Source: Acidimicrobiia bacterium (lineage in GTDB: Bacteria > Actinomycetota > Acidimicrobiia > Spongiisociales > SHLN01). Taken from it: 10,800 nt of DNA. The position numbers were made by a program, and so were the translations under genes. The stretch lies in assembly GCA_004283105.1 (NCBI GenBank), contig SHLN01000076.1, forward strand, positions 1 to 10,800, in the 5' to 3' direction. Within the stretch, counting starts at the first letter, position 1. Each line of letters starts with the position of its first letter. Shown here one piece after another: positions 1-7,262 of this stretch. The notes beneath the pieces were generated by a model. The model saw nothing but the letters and a program-made list of their open reading frames with translations, did no database searches and was not told the DNA's origin.

Positions 1-491
1 TCGACGGTCACGGAACCGTCGAATACACCATCGGGGGGGACTTCGCAGGCGGCGTCTTCGTCCTTGCCCACTCCGACAACCACGAGATGATCCAACCGGC
101 TCTCCGGTTCCTCAAGATGGGCGACGGGCCCTACTACACGTTCTATCGGCCCTACCACCTCGTCCACATCGAGGCCCCGGTGTCGATTGCCGAGGTCTAC
201 CTCGACAAGGAACCAACCATCGCGCCGGCCGGTCCGTTCGTAACCGATGTGGTTGCCATGGCGAAGCGGGACCTCGTGCCGGGCGACATGCTCGACGGGA
301 TCGGGGGCTGGACCACCTACGGCGAGATCGACACGGTCGGCAACGCCGACGGGTTCCTCATCGTCGGACTCACCGAGCACGCCCGCATCGTCAAGCCGGT
401 GGCGATGGATGAGCCGATTCCGCTCGACGCCGTGGAGCTCGACGACTCGATTCCGATCGTGAAGGATCGCATCGAACAGGACGCCCTCTAG
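1..491 (+). CDS. SAF-domain NAD(P)-dependent oxidoreductase, homoserine dehydrogenase-like (C-terminal part)
   Basis: The frame is open from base 3 to the TAG at 489-491, so this is the last 162 residues of a gene starting before the window; the internal ATG at 87 is not a likely start. The visible part carries stretches I associate with the family of predicted homoserine dehydrogenases ending in a SAF domain (COG4091-like): GGDFAGGVFV, then MGDGPYYTFYRPYHLVHIE, then TDVVAMAKRDLVPGD, with the SAF-like end VKPVAMDEPIPLDAVELDD. Family members have an N-terminal Rossmann NAD(P) domain, which lies outside the window. Their substrates vary and cannot be read from this part. The gene converges on the permease, with nine bases between the two stop codons and no clear terminator between them. 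Family assignment is fairly sure; the specific reaction is unknown. Confidence 0.8.
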   Translation, partial: DGHGTVEYTIGGDFAGGVFVLAHSDNHEMIQPALRFLKMGDGPYYTFYRPYHLVHIEAPVSIAEVYLDKEPTIAPAGPFVTDVVAMAKRDLVPGDMLDGIGGWTTYGEIDTVGNADGFLIVGLTEHARIVKPVAMDEPIPLDAVELDDSIPIVKDRIEQDAL

Positions 492-500
492 GAATCCCGG

Positions 501-2261
501 CTACCAGAAGACCGGCTCGAGCACCACAGTTGTAGCGAGAACAATGGCCGTCAGCGGAGCTCCCAGCCGGGCGTAGTCGAAGAAGCGGTACCCGCCCGGA
601 CCGTACACCATCGTGTTCGTCTGATAGCCGATGGGGGAGAGGAACGAGGCCGACGCGGCGACGGCGATGGCAATGGCGAACCCGCGCGGGTCGTGCCCAA
701 TCTCCGCAGCAGCGGTGACAGCAATCGGGAACATGATGGCCGCGGCGGCGGCATTGGACACGAGCTCGGTGAGTACGACGGTGGCAAGCATGAGTCCGGC
801 CAGGGCACCGTAGATCCCGAGCCCGCCGAGGCCGTCAACGAGACCGTCGGCGAGGGTGCCGGCGAGTCCGGACTCGGAGGCGGCCCGGCCGAGACCAAAC
901 GCCGCCGCGATGAGGAGGACGACGTCGAGATCGACCGACCGGCGCGCTTCGCCCGGCGTCAGGACCTTGCCGAGAATGAGAACAAAGGCGCCGAGCAGGC
1001 TGGCCTCGAGCAATGTGAACAGACCCGTCGTCGCCGTCGCGATGATGGCAACGAGGACCGCCGCTACCCCGAGGGCGGCCCGGGTCCCGACCGGAGTGAT
1101 CGCTTCGAGCGGGGAGACGAGCAAGAAATCGTTGCGGTCATACCAGCGTGATCGGAAGCCGGGATCGGCCAGCACGAGGAGCGTGTCTCCCACCCGCACC
1201 CGGACTTCGCCGAGCTTGCCTTCGACCCGCATGCCGGCACGGTGGATGGCCACCACCGCCGCCTGGTAACGACCGCGGAACTGGGCCTCGCGGAGCGTCT
1301 TCCCGACGAGCGGTGAGGATGCGCCCACGACCGCCTCGAAGAAGGCGCTCCGGCCGGTATCGAGCGTGATGTGCTCCTGCTCCGCCGACGCAAGTCCCCG
1401 GGTGGATTGAAGGTCGATCACCTCGTCGGCCCGGCCGACGAAGCGGAGTCGGTCGCCTCCTCGGAGGACGAGCGTTGGTCCGACCGGTCCGATGAGGTCG
1501 TCCCCGCGGCGTACCTGGACGAGGAACACGCCGGCGAGATGGCGGAGCCCACCTTCCTCGACGGTGACACCGTCCACCGGGCCGTTCGTCACCACCTCCA
1601 TGTCCACGACGAACTCCCGCACGTTCGTTTCGAGGTCGCCCCGGGCGGGTGCTCGTGTCCTGAGCAAGCGCGGCGCGAGGAGGACGAGGGCGCCAACCCC
1701 GACCGCCGCCACCGGGAGCCCGATCTTGGTGATCTCGAAGACCCCGATCGGATCGAAGCCTTCTGCTTCCAGCAAGCCGGAGATAACGAGGTTGGTGGAC
1801 GTTCCAAGGACGGTGATGAGCCCGCCGAGGATGGCCGCAAACGAGAGCGGCATGAGGAACTCGGCGGGGGAGCGGCCCCGCCGCGTCGCCCAGGCGCTCA
1901 CCTGCGGCACGAGCATGGCCACGATCGGGGTGTTGTTGAGGACGGCCGACGACCCGGCCACCGGAACGAGCAGGCGCCCCAGAGCCCGCCGGGCCCGGCC
2001 GTCGTCCTGCAGCATCGAGGACACGAGCGGCTGGAGGGCGCCGGTCTTCTCCACGGCCCGGGCTACAACGAAGAGCGCTGCGACCGTCATCGGGGCGGGA
2101 TTGGAGAACCCCGACAGCGCTTGCTCAGTGTCAATCACTCCTGAGACGAGTAACACCACGACCCCGCCGAGCAGGGTAGGGGCCGGGGCCAGCCAGTCCT
2201 TGGCCATCACCACGACCGCGGCCACGATCGTGGCCAGGGTCAGCCACGCTTCCCAGCCCAT
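501..2261 (-). CDS. SLC13/DASS-family anion permease with two RCK-C (TrkA-C) domains, probable sulfate transporter
   Basis: A 586-residue inner-membrane transporter. Hydrophobic segments fill residues 1-200 and 390-586. Between them lie two soluble RCK-C-like domains at about 216-296 and 300-385; the second contains GASSPLVGKTLREAQFRGRY. The two membrane halves each carry a paired motif of the SLC13 superfamily: NNTP (109-112) with GTSTNL (153-158), and TELVSNAAAAAIMFP (498-512) with SPIGYQTNTMVYGPGGY (542-558). Such permeases move dicarboxylates, sulfate or other anions, usually with sodium; those with RCK domains are often linked to sulfate. ATG at 2261 follows AGGAG with a five-base spacer and lies 12 bases after the stop of the ATP sulfurylase gene, so the two are almost certainly co-transcribed. 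This favours sulfate uptake as its job, but the substrate is inferred from context only. Length is normal for the family. Confidence 0.85.
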   Translation of the reverse strand: MGWEAWLTLATIVAAVVVMAKDWLAPAPTLLGGVVVLLVSGVIDTEQALSGFSNPAPMTVAALFVVARAVEKTGALQPLVSSMLQDDGRARRALGRLLVPVAGSSAVLNNTPIVAMLVPQVSAWATRRGRSPAEFLMPLSFAAILGGLITVLGTSTNLVISGLLEAEGFDPIGVFEITKIGLPVAAVGVGALVLLAPRLLRTRAPARGDLETNVREFVVDMEVVTNGPVDGVTVEEGGLRHLAGVFLVQVRRGDDLIGPVGPTLVLRGGDRLRFVGRADEVIDLQSTRGLASAEQEHITLDTGRSAFFEAVVGASSPLVGKTLREAQFRGRYQAAVVAIHRAGMRVEGKLGEVRVRVGDTLLVLADPGFRSRWYDRNDFLLVSPLEAITPVGTRAALGVAAVLVAIIATATTGLFTLLEASLLGAFVLILGKVLTPGEARRSVDLDVVLLIAAAFGLGRAASESGLAGTLADGLVDGLGGLGIYGALAGLMLATVVLTELVSNAAAAAIMFPIAVTAAAEIGHDPRGFAIAIAVAASASFLSPIGYQTNTMVYGPGGYRFFDYARLGAPLTAIVLATTVVLEPVFW

Positions 2262-2273
2262 GATTGCTCCTGG

Positions 2274-4001
2274 TTATTCGGCCTCGGGTCCGATGAACCC
2301 CTGCGCCTCGAGATGCAGGATGATCTCCTGGGCCGCCTCGGAGGGCCGGAGGCTCGTCGTATCGATGACGATCTCCGCATCGGTCGGCTCCTCGTACGGA
2401 TCGGAGATGCCGGTGAACTCCTTGATCTCGCCTGCCCGCGCCTTGGCGTAGAGGCCCTTGCGGTCTCTCTGCTCGCACACCTCGAGCGGGGTGGCCACGT
2501 GCACCAGGTCGAAGCCGCCCACCGGTTCGATCATGCTGCGGACAACCTGGCGAGTGTGATCGTAGGGAGCGATCGGGGCGCAAAGGGCAATGCCGCCGTT
2601 CTTGGTGATCTCCGACGCCACCCAGCCGATGCGCTGGATGTTGAGATCGCGATGCTCTTTGGAGAAGCCCAGCTCGGACGAGAGATGCTTCCGCACGAGG
2701 TCACCGTCCAGCAGTGTCACCGGACGGCCGCCCATCTCGAGCAGCTTGACCATCAAGGCATTGGCGATGGTCGACTTTCCCGATCCGGAGAGGCCGGTGA
2801 AGAACACGGTGAACCCCTGCTTGTGGCGAGGTCGATGCGTCTTGCGGAGCTCGGAGACGACGTCCGGGAAGGAGAACCACTCGGGGATCTCCCGGCCGTC
2901 GGCGAGCCGATCTCGCAGCTCGGTACCGGAGATCGACAACGACTTCTTGTCCTCGGGAACCTCGTCGATGGGGAAGTAGGAATCGTCCTCGGGGAGGTAG
3001 ACCATCATCCGGAACGGGACCATCTCGACCCCGATCTCCTCTTCATGCTGCTTGAGGAGCTCCTGGGCGTCGTACGGGCCGTAATACGGGTTGCCGTCGG
3101 CGTCCGAGCCGGGACCGGCGTGGTCGCGTCCGACGATGAGATGGGTCACGCCGTAGTTCTTGCGAATGATGGCGTGCCACACCGCCTCGCGCGGTCCCCC
3201 CATGCGCATGGCGAGCGGCAGGAGGGCCATCTTCGCCGTTGACTTCGGGTAGTGGTGGAGGATGGCCTGGTAGCAGCGCACCCGCGTGTAGTGGTCGATG
3301 TCACCCGGCTTGGTGAGGCCGACCACCGGGTGGATGAGGAGGTTGGCTTCAACGTCTTTGGCCGCCCGCATGGTGATCTCCTGGTGAGCGCGATGCATGG
3401 GGTTGCGGGTCTGGAACCCGACGATGCGCCGCCAGCCCGCCCGGGTGAAGTCATCGCGCAACTGGGCCGGGGTGCGGCGCAGGGCGCGAAAGTCGTAATG
3501 GACCGGGAGCTGGAGGCCTTCGAGGCGCCCCCCGACGTAGTACGGGTTGGTGGCCCGCATGAGGTGGGCGACACCGGGGTGGCTGGGATCTGAGGAACCG
3601 AACACAGCGACCGCCTCGGCGGCCAGGTCGGCCTGCCACACGTCTTCGACGTGAAGAACGGCGATGAGGACGCCCTCCGGATCGCGCAACTCGAGCTCCC
3701 CACCGACTTCGAGCCGGTCGGCAACGTCCTCGGTCACGTCCAGCATGATCGGCATCGGCCACAGGGTTCCGTCTGCGAGGCGCATGTCGGACTTGACGCT
3801 CTCGTAGTCGGCGCTCGTCATGAACCCGGTCAGGGGCGAGAAGCCGCCGTTCAAGATCAGCTCGATGTCGTTCAGCTGGCGGGGGGTGAGGCTCCACTCG
3901 GGGATTCCTCGCCCGGGGGCCGCAAGCTCGGCGGCGCGCTCTGCGGAAACGATCAGATCTACGAGGGTTCCACCATGGGGGGCAATAAGGTTGTCGGACA
4001 T
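2274..4001 (-). CDS. sat/cysC: Bifunctional sulfate adenylyltransferase / adenylylsulfate kinase
   Basis: A 575-residue cytoplasmic fusion that activates sulfate in two steps: ATP plus sulfate to APS, then APS plus ATP to PAPS. Residues 1-385 form the homo-oligomeric type of ATP sulfurylase, with the catalytic QTRNPMHRAH at 197-206, GRDHAGPG at 291-298 and ISGTELRDRL at 357-366. Residues 395-570 form APS kinase with Walker A GLSGSGKST at 403-411, DGD at 432-434, RDLN at 451-454 and GLYAKARAGEIKEFTG at 517-531. Both active sites look intact, unlike the degenerate kinase domain of fungal ATP sulfurylases. Many actinobacteria use the unrelated CysD/CysN enzyme, so this form is a useful marker. 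Start ATG 4001 has GGAG about ten bases upstream. A TAnnnT box (TACGCT, 4042-4037) could give it its own promoter in the 82-base gap after fxsA, but no good -35 accompanies it. The sulfate permease follows 12 bases downstream. Confidence 0.95.
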   Translation of the reverse strand: MSDNLIAPHGGTLVDLIVSAERAAELAAPGRGIPEWSLTPRQLNDIELILNGGFSPLTGFMTSADYESVKSDMRLADGTLWPMPIMLDVTEDVADRLEVGGELELRDPEGVLIAVLHVEDVWQADLAAEAVAVFGSSDPSHPGVAHLMRATNPYYVGGRLEGLQLPVHYDFRALRRTPAQLRDDFTRAGWRRIVGFQTRNPMHRAHQEITMRAAKDVEANLLIHPVVGLTKPGDIDHYTRVRCYQAILHHYPKSTAKMALLPLAMRMGGPREAVWHAIIRKNYGVTHLIVGRDHAGPGSDADGNPYYGPYDAQELLKQHEEEIGVEMVPFRMMVYLPEDDSYFPIDEVPEDKKSLSISGTELRDRLADGREIPEWFSFPDVVSELRKTHRPRHKQGFTVFFTGLSGSGKSTIANALMVKLLEMGGRPVTLLDGDLVRKHLSSELGFSKEHRDLNIQRIGWVASEITKNGGIALCAPIAPYDHTRQVVRSMIEPVGGFDLVHVATPLEVCEQRDRKGLYAKARAGEIKEFTGISDPYEEPTDAEIVIDTTSLRPSEAAQEIILHLEAQGFIGPEAE

Positions 4002-4083
4002 CAGTCAGCTACTCCGGTTTGAGGTTACGGCCCACCAGCGTAGGGGTCTTTGCTCGAATTCCCCCGATCTTGCGGTGGATTTC

Positions 4084-4527
4084 TCAGCGAAGCGGCGTGG
4101 GGTCTTCCGGGTCGGCGGGAGGCGGCTCCCGCCATTCGGCGTCCGTCCTCTGTGGGCCGGACCTGACCACCCACCGGCCCGAGAAGCGCTTCGAGATCGC
4201 CATCCGCACCGCCTCCCGAAACGGAGGCACGAGAAGGAGAAATCCGAGGCCATCGGTGAGGAACCCCGGGGTCACGAGGAACGCACCTGCCACCACGATC
4301 ATGGCTCCATGGGCCAATTCCTTGCTCGGGAACCGGGCCTCGAAAAAGGCGTTCTGCACCTGGGCGATGGCCTCGGCGCCCTGCCGGGCAACGAGGGCCG
4401 ATCCGACCACCGCCGTGAGGACGATGATGACGAGCGTGGCCGGGAGCCCGATCCGTCCACCGACGTAGATGAACAGGGCGATCTCGGCAATCGGAATGCC
4501 GACGAAGAGCATGAAGAGAATCCCCAC
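4084..4527 (-). CDS. fxsA: FxsA family membrane protein
   Basis: A 147-residue small membrane protein. Hydrophobic segments lie at about 2-20, 28-46 and 74-101, and the family signature TPGFLTDGLGFLLL sits at 86-99, followed by a charged, proline-rich tail from about 122. E. coli FxsA is known for relieving F-plasmid exclusion of phage T7 when overproduced; the normal role of the family is not settled. I chose the GTG at 4527 because the protein then begins MGILFMLFVG, right at the first membrane segment, and because TAGGCT lies seven bases upstream as in a leaderless promoter. ATG at 4512 is an alternative that trims five residues from the first segment. The frame stays open upstream across leuB, but that extension is antisense. 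The gene points the same way as sat/cysC, 82 bases ahead of it; a functional link is not evident. Confidence 0.85.
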   Translation of the reverse strand: MGILFMLFVGIPIAEIALFIYVGGRIGLPATLVIIVLTAVVGSALVARQGAEAIAQVQNAFFEARFPSKELAHGAMIVVAGAFLVTPGFLTDGLGFLLLVPPFREAVRMAISKRFSGRWVVRSGPQRTDAEWREPPPADPEDPTPLR

Positions 4528-4534
4528 GGCCGCG

Positions 4535-4540
4535 AGCCTA
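4535..4540 (-). promoter_or_regulatory. Candidate leaderless promoter -10 box for fxsA
   Basis: Read on the minus strand this is TAGGCT, matching TAnnnT, and it ends seven bases before the GTG at 4527. That places the expected transcription start on the start codon. There is no convincing Shine-Dalgarno sequence before the GTG, which fits a leaderless mRNA. I see no clear -35 box. The call rests on spacing and on the mirror-image box serving leuB. Confidence 0.4.
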
Positions 4541-4562
4541 TCGGGTGCGACGGACAAGCGGG

Positions 4563-4568
4563 TAGCCT
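4563..4568 (+). promoter_or_regulatory. Candidate leaderless promoter -10 box for leuB
   Basis: TAGCCT fits TAnnnT and ends eight bases before the leuB ATG at 4577. No purine-rich ribosome binding site lies between them (cccacctc). This is the geometry of leaderless transcripts common in Actinobacteria. No strong -35 is visible. It faces the fxsA box 22 bases away. Confidence 0.42.
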
Positions 4569-4576
4569 CCCACCTC

Positions 4577-5647
4577 ATGAACGCCCATTTCGTGACCCTC
4601 CCCGGCGACGGCATCGGCCCCGAAGTCATCGCCCAGGCCATCCGGGTGCTGGAGGCTGTGGCCGATCGATTCGACCACACGTTCTCGTTCGAAGAGGAGC
4701 TCATCGGCGGGGCCGCCATCGACGCGCATGGTGCTGCGCTGGGCCTCGAGACGGTCGAAGCCGCCCTCGCGTCCGATGCAGTCCTGCTCGGCGCGGTGGG
4801 TGGGCCGAGGTGGGACGACCCGAACTCCAGGGTGCGTCCGGAGCAGGGCCTGCTCGGCATTCGGGAGGCCATGCGGCTCTTCGCCAATCTCCGGCCCATC
4901 ACCGTGTTCCCGCAGCTGGCGGATGCCTCGCCGCTCCGTCCGGAGATTCTCCGCGGAGTCGACATCCTGTTCTTCCGCGAGCTGACCGGAGGCATCTACT
5001 TCGGCGAATCGGGTGTGGGGGAGGGATCGGCGTATCAGGTCATGTCCTACACCGAGGGTGAGGTAGCGCGGATCGTGCGCATGGCGGCCGATTCGGCCCG
5101 CACGCGGAGGGGCAAGCTGACGATGGTCGACAAAGCGAACGTGCTGGAACCGTCCCGGCTGTGGCGTCGTGTCACCACCGAGCTCATTGCCGCTGAGTAC
5201 GAGGATCTCGACTTCGAGGTCGTTCTCGTCGACGCCATGGCGATGTACCTGCTGTCCCGCCCGGCCGACTACGACGTCGTCGTGACTGCCAACCTGTTCG
5301 GTGACATTCTCACCGATGAGGCATCGATGATCACCGGATCACTGGGGATGCTCCCGTCGGCCTCGGTCGGCCTCGACGGCCCTGGCCTCTACGAACCGGT
5401 GCACGGTTCGGCTCCCGACATCGCCGGGGCCGGGGTCGCCAATCCGCTCGCCACCATCCTGGCCGCCGCCATGGCCCTCCGGCACTCCCTGAACCTCGAG
5501 CAGGAAGCCGCCGCGGTCGAGGCCGCGGTCGCCTCGGTGATCGCCTCGGGCCTCCGGACCCCCGACATCGCCGCCGGCGGCGAATCGGTTGGAACCACGG
5601 CGATGGCCGACGCAGTCCTCGCAGCGTTGTCGGCGAGCACCGAGTAG
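4577..5647 (+). CDS. leuB: 3-isopropylmalate dehydrogenase
   Basis: A 356-residue cytoplasmic enzyme that oxidises and decarboxylates 3-isopropylmalate to 2-oxoisocaproate with NAD+, in leucine synthesis. It carries GDGIGPEV at 10-17, the LeuB-type substrate loop RPEQGLLGIREAMRLFANLRP at 87-107, RELTGGIYFGE at 134-144, the catalytic lysine in DKANVLEPSRLWR (K186), and the metal aspartates D219, D243 and D247 (VDAMAMYLL and NLFGDILTDEASM). The NAD-site stretch EPVHGSAPDIAGAGVANP follows at 273-290. Length is normal. The ATG at 4577 begins MNAHFVTLPGDGIGPEV, the expected N-terminus; the frame is open further upstream but without family similarity. It is monocistronic here and converges on leuA. 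Its last five codons and the stop lie in a seven-base repeat array, so the terminal ASTE and the TAG are made by repeat units. leuC and leuD are not in the window. Confidence 0.95.
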   Translation: MNAHFVTLPGDGIGPEVIAQAIRVLEAVADRFDHTFSFEEELIGGAAIDAHGAALGLETVEAALASDAVLLGAVGGPRWDDPNSRVRPEQGLLGIREAMRLFANLRPITVFPQLADASPLRPEILRGVDILFFRELTGGIYFGESGVGEGSAYQVMSYTEGEVARIVRMAADSARTRRGKLTMVDKANVLEPSRLWRRVTTELIAAEYEDLDFEVVLVDAMAMYLLSRPADYDVVVTANLFGDILTDEASMITGSLGMLPSASVGLDGPGLYEPVHGSAPDIAGAGVANPLATILAAAMALRHSLNLEQEAAAVEAAVASVIASGLRTPDIAAGGESVGTTAMADAVLAALSASTE

Positions 5648-5667
5648 CGAGCAGCGAGCAGCGAGCA
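5633..5667. repeat. Tandem seven-base repeat across the leuB stop codon
   Basis: Five consecutive heptamers read gcgagca, ccgagta, gcgagca, gcgagca, gcgagca. The second unit contains the first two bases of the leuB TAG and the third begins with its last base. Read on the minus strand the units are of the CGCTRCT type, related to part of the array between ilvN and ilvB (7905-7939). Similar intergenic heptamer arrays are known in some bacteria as short tandemly repeated repetitive sequences; whether this genome has a wider family needs the rest of the genome. Confidence 0.8.
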
Positions 5668-5698
5668 GCCCGTGCTAGAACGCGCTCGCTCGCGCTGC
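5651..5698. terminator. Candidate bidirectional terminator between convergent leuB and leuA
   Basis: The last heptamers can pair with the 3' end of leuA: gcgagc at 5661-5666 with gctcgc at 5684-5689, and gcagcg at 5651-5656 with cgctgc at 5693-5698. The result is two six-base-pair helices separated by a small internal loop, with a 17-base terminal loop holding the leuA stop codon. There is no U tract on either strand, so this is not a classical intrinsic terminator. The position between convergent stops makes a terminating or 3'-end-protecting role plausible. Confidence 0.35.
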
Positions 5699-7189
5699 CT
5701 TGTTGAGCGCACTCGTAAACGACCGCGCCGAGGCCTCCACGATGTCGGTGGATGACCCGGTACCGGTGAACGTTCGCTCCCGGACCTGCACGAGCACGCT
5801 CACCTCGGCCATGGCGTCTGCTCCCAGGCTGACCGGCTCGACCCGGTAGTCGAGCAGCCGGGCCTCGATATCGAAGGCCGTGCGAAGGGCGGCGAAGATG
5901 GAATGCACCATCCCGTCACCCGACGCCGAGTACGACTCCTTCGTCCCATCGCGTTCCACCGTCACGGTCGCCTCGGCCTCGTTGTCCTTGCCGGTGGCAT
6001 GCCAGCCGAGGAAGTGAACGGCATCGGACAGATCGACCTGGTCGTGCACGATCGCCAGCAGCCCCTCCTCGCCGATCTCGCCTTTCCGGTCGGCCAGCTC
6101 TTTGAATCGGGCGAAGGCCGATTCGAAATCCTCGTCTTCCAGGTTGATCCCGAGTTCTTTCAGCGCATCGCCGAACGCGGCCCGTCCCGAGTGCTTGCCG
6201 AGCACGAGTTTCGACTCATCCTGTCCGACCGCCGAGGGATCCATGATCTCGTACGTGGTTCGCTCCCTGAGCACCCCGTGCTGATGAATGCCGGACTCGT
6301 GGGCGAACGCGTTGCGACCGACCACCGCTTTGTTGTATTGGACCGGGTAACCGGTCAGGCGAGACACCAACCGGCTCGCCGGATACAGCTGGGTCGTGTC
6401 GATGCCCGTTTCGACCTGATAGTGGTCGGCCCGTGTGTTGACGGCCATCACGATCTCTTCGAGCGCCGTGTTACCGGCCCGCTCACCAATTCCGTTGACG
6501 GCCACCTCGACCTGGCGGGCGCCGTTCTCCACTGCGGCGAGGGCATTGGCGACGGCCAGTCCGAGATCGTTGTGGCAATGGGTGGAGATCACGATGTCGT
6601 CGCGGTCTCCCTTCACCTCTTCTACGACTCGTTTGATGCGAGCGCCGTAATCGGTGGGGGTCCCGTAGCCGACGGTGTCGGGGATGTTGATGGTGGTAGC
6701 GCCGGCCTCGACGGCGGTTCGGCAGACCCGCACCATGAAGTCGATGTCCGAGCGGGACCCGTCCTCGGGTGAGAACTCGACGTCCTCGCACAGCGCCCGG
6801 GCCTGGGAAACTCCGGCACGAACCGCCTCCAGCACCTCGTCCTCGCTCATCCGGAGCTTGTGCTCCATATGAATGGCGGAGGTGGCGAGGAACACGTGGA
6901 TGCGAGGGCGCTCGGCGTCCTGGACGGCCTCCCAGGCGCGATCGATATCCGCGGCGATCCCGCACCGTGCCAGGCCGGCGATGACCGGGCCTCGAACTTC
7001 GCGGGCGATGCGCTGGACCGCGGCGAAGTCACCGTCCGACGAAATCGGAAACCCTGCCTCGATGATGTCGACGCCGAGCGCGGCCAGTTGATTGGCGATG
7101 GCGACCTTGTCGTCGGAGTCGAGGGCGATGCCGGGCGACTGCTCGCCGTCTCGCAGGGTGGTATCGAAGATGAGTACTTTGTCGGACAT
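5675..7189 (-). CDS. leuA: 2-isopropylmalate synthase (type I)
   Basis: A 504-residue enzyme that condenses acetyl-CoA with 2-oxoisovalerate, the first step specific to leucine. The TIM-barrel HMGL-like domain covers about 1-275, with FDTTLRDGEQSPG at 8-20, the metal ligands in STHCHNDLG at 202-210 and NGIGERAGN at 232-240. The linker carries HESGIHQHG at 297-305 and GKHSGR at 331-336. The C-terminal regulatory domain (about 370-500), which senses leucine in this family, looks complete, so feedback inhibition is expected. The length and motifs fit type I rather than the type II enzyme of about 600-640 residues found in Mycobacterium and Streptomyces. ATG 7189 has AGGAG with an eight-base spacer. 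It is the last gene of the ilvB-ilvN-leuA group, 177 bases after ilvN. That gap holds a leucine-rich leader frame and a hairpin, suggesting a second layer of control for leuA alone. Confidence 0.95.
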   Translation of the reverse strand: MSDKVLIFDTTLRDGEQSPGIALDSDDKVAIANQLAALGVDIIEAGFPISSDGDFAAVQRIAREVRGPVIAGLARCGIAADIDRAWEAVQDAERPRIHVFLATSAIHMEHKLRMSEDEVLEAVRAGVSQARALCEDVEFSPEDGSRSDIDFMVRVCRTAVEAGATTINIPDTVGYGTPTDYGARIKRVVEEVKGDRDDIVISTHCHNDLGLAVANALAAVENGARQVEVAVNGIGERAGNTALEEIVMAVNTRADHYQVETGIDTTQLYPASRLVSRLTGYPVQYNKAVVGRNAFAHESGIHQHGVLRERTTYEIMDPSAVGQDESKLVLGKHSGRAAFGDALKELGINLEDEDFESAFARFKELADRKGEIGEEGLLAIVHDQVDLSDAVHFLGWHATGKDNEAEATVTVERDGTKESYSASGDGMVHSIFAALRTAFDIEARLLDYRVEPVSLGADAMAEVSVLVQVRERTFTGTGSSTDIVEASARSFTSALNKAARASAF

Positions 7190-7217
7190 GATGGATGCTC
7201 CTGGGCGCGTGTGAGAT

Positions 7218-7262
7218 TAACCGGGTTTTCCGAATGCCGGGTCGGCGAACGCCGCCCGGCTA
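7218..7262 (-). promoter_or_regulatory. leuA leader: alternative hairpins beginning at the leader-peptide stop codon
   Basis: On the minus strand a strong hairpin pairs gccgggcggc (7260-7251) with gccgacccggc (7246-7236), ten base pairs with one bulged A and a gttc loop. Its 5' arm starts on the G of the TAG ending the Leu-rich leader frame. The same arm can instead pair with a distal copy: UAGCCGGG (7262-7255) with CCCGGUUA (7225-7218), eight pairs including one G-U. The two helices exclude each other. No U tract follows, so control could be at translation or by a pseudoknot. A conserved pseudoknot called the LEU element has been described upstream of leuA in Actinobacteria; I cannot confirm that this is the same. 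Confidence 0.55.

Noticed and set aside
481..510. Terminator between the convergent SAF-domain gene and permease
   Set aside because: Only nine bases separate the stop codons and only a four-base CCGG pairing is visible, too weak to call.
1371..2144. Long plus-strand frame of 257 codons opposite the permease gene
   Set aside because: Antisense shadow produced by GC-rich third positions. It has low-complexity Arg/Gly/Asp/Glu composition and no domain, while the minus strand has a complete transporter.
2313..3242. Plus-strand frame of 309 codons opposite sat/cysC
   Set aside because: Antisense shadow; the minus frame contains all ATP sulfurylase and APS kinase motifs.
4002..4083. Cysteine leader peptide or sulfur riboswitch before sat/cysC
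   Set aside because: Cys-rich leader frames are known before some actinobacterial cys operons, but the coding-strand sequence of this gap contains no Cys codon, and I see no riboswitch-like helices.
4528..4995. N-terminal extension of the fxsA frame to ATG 4995
   Set aside because: The extension is antisense to leuB, low in complexity and unrelated to FxsA, which starts directly with a membrane segment.
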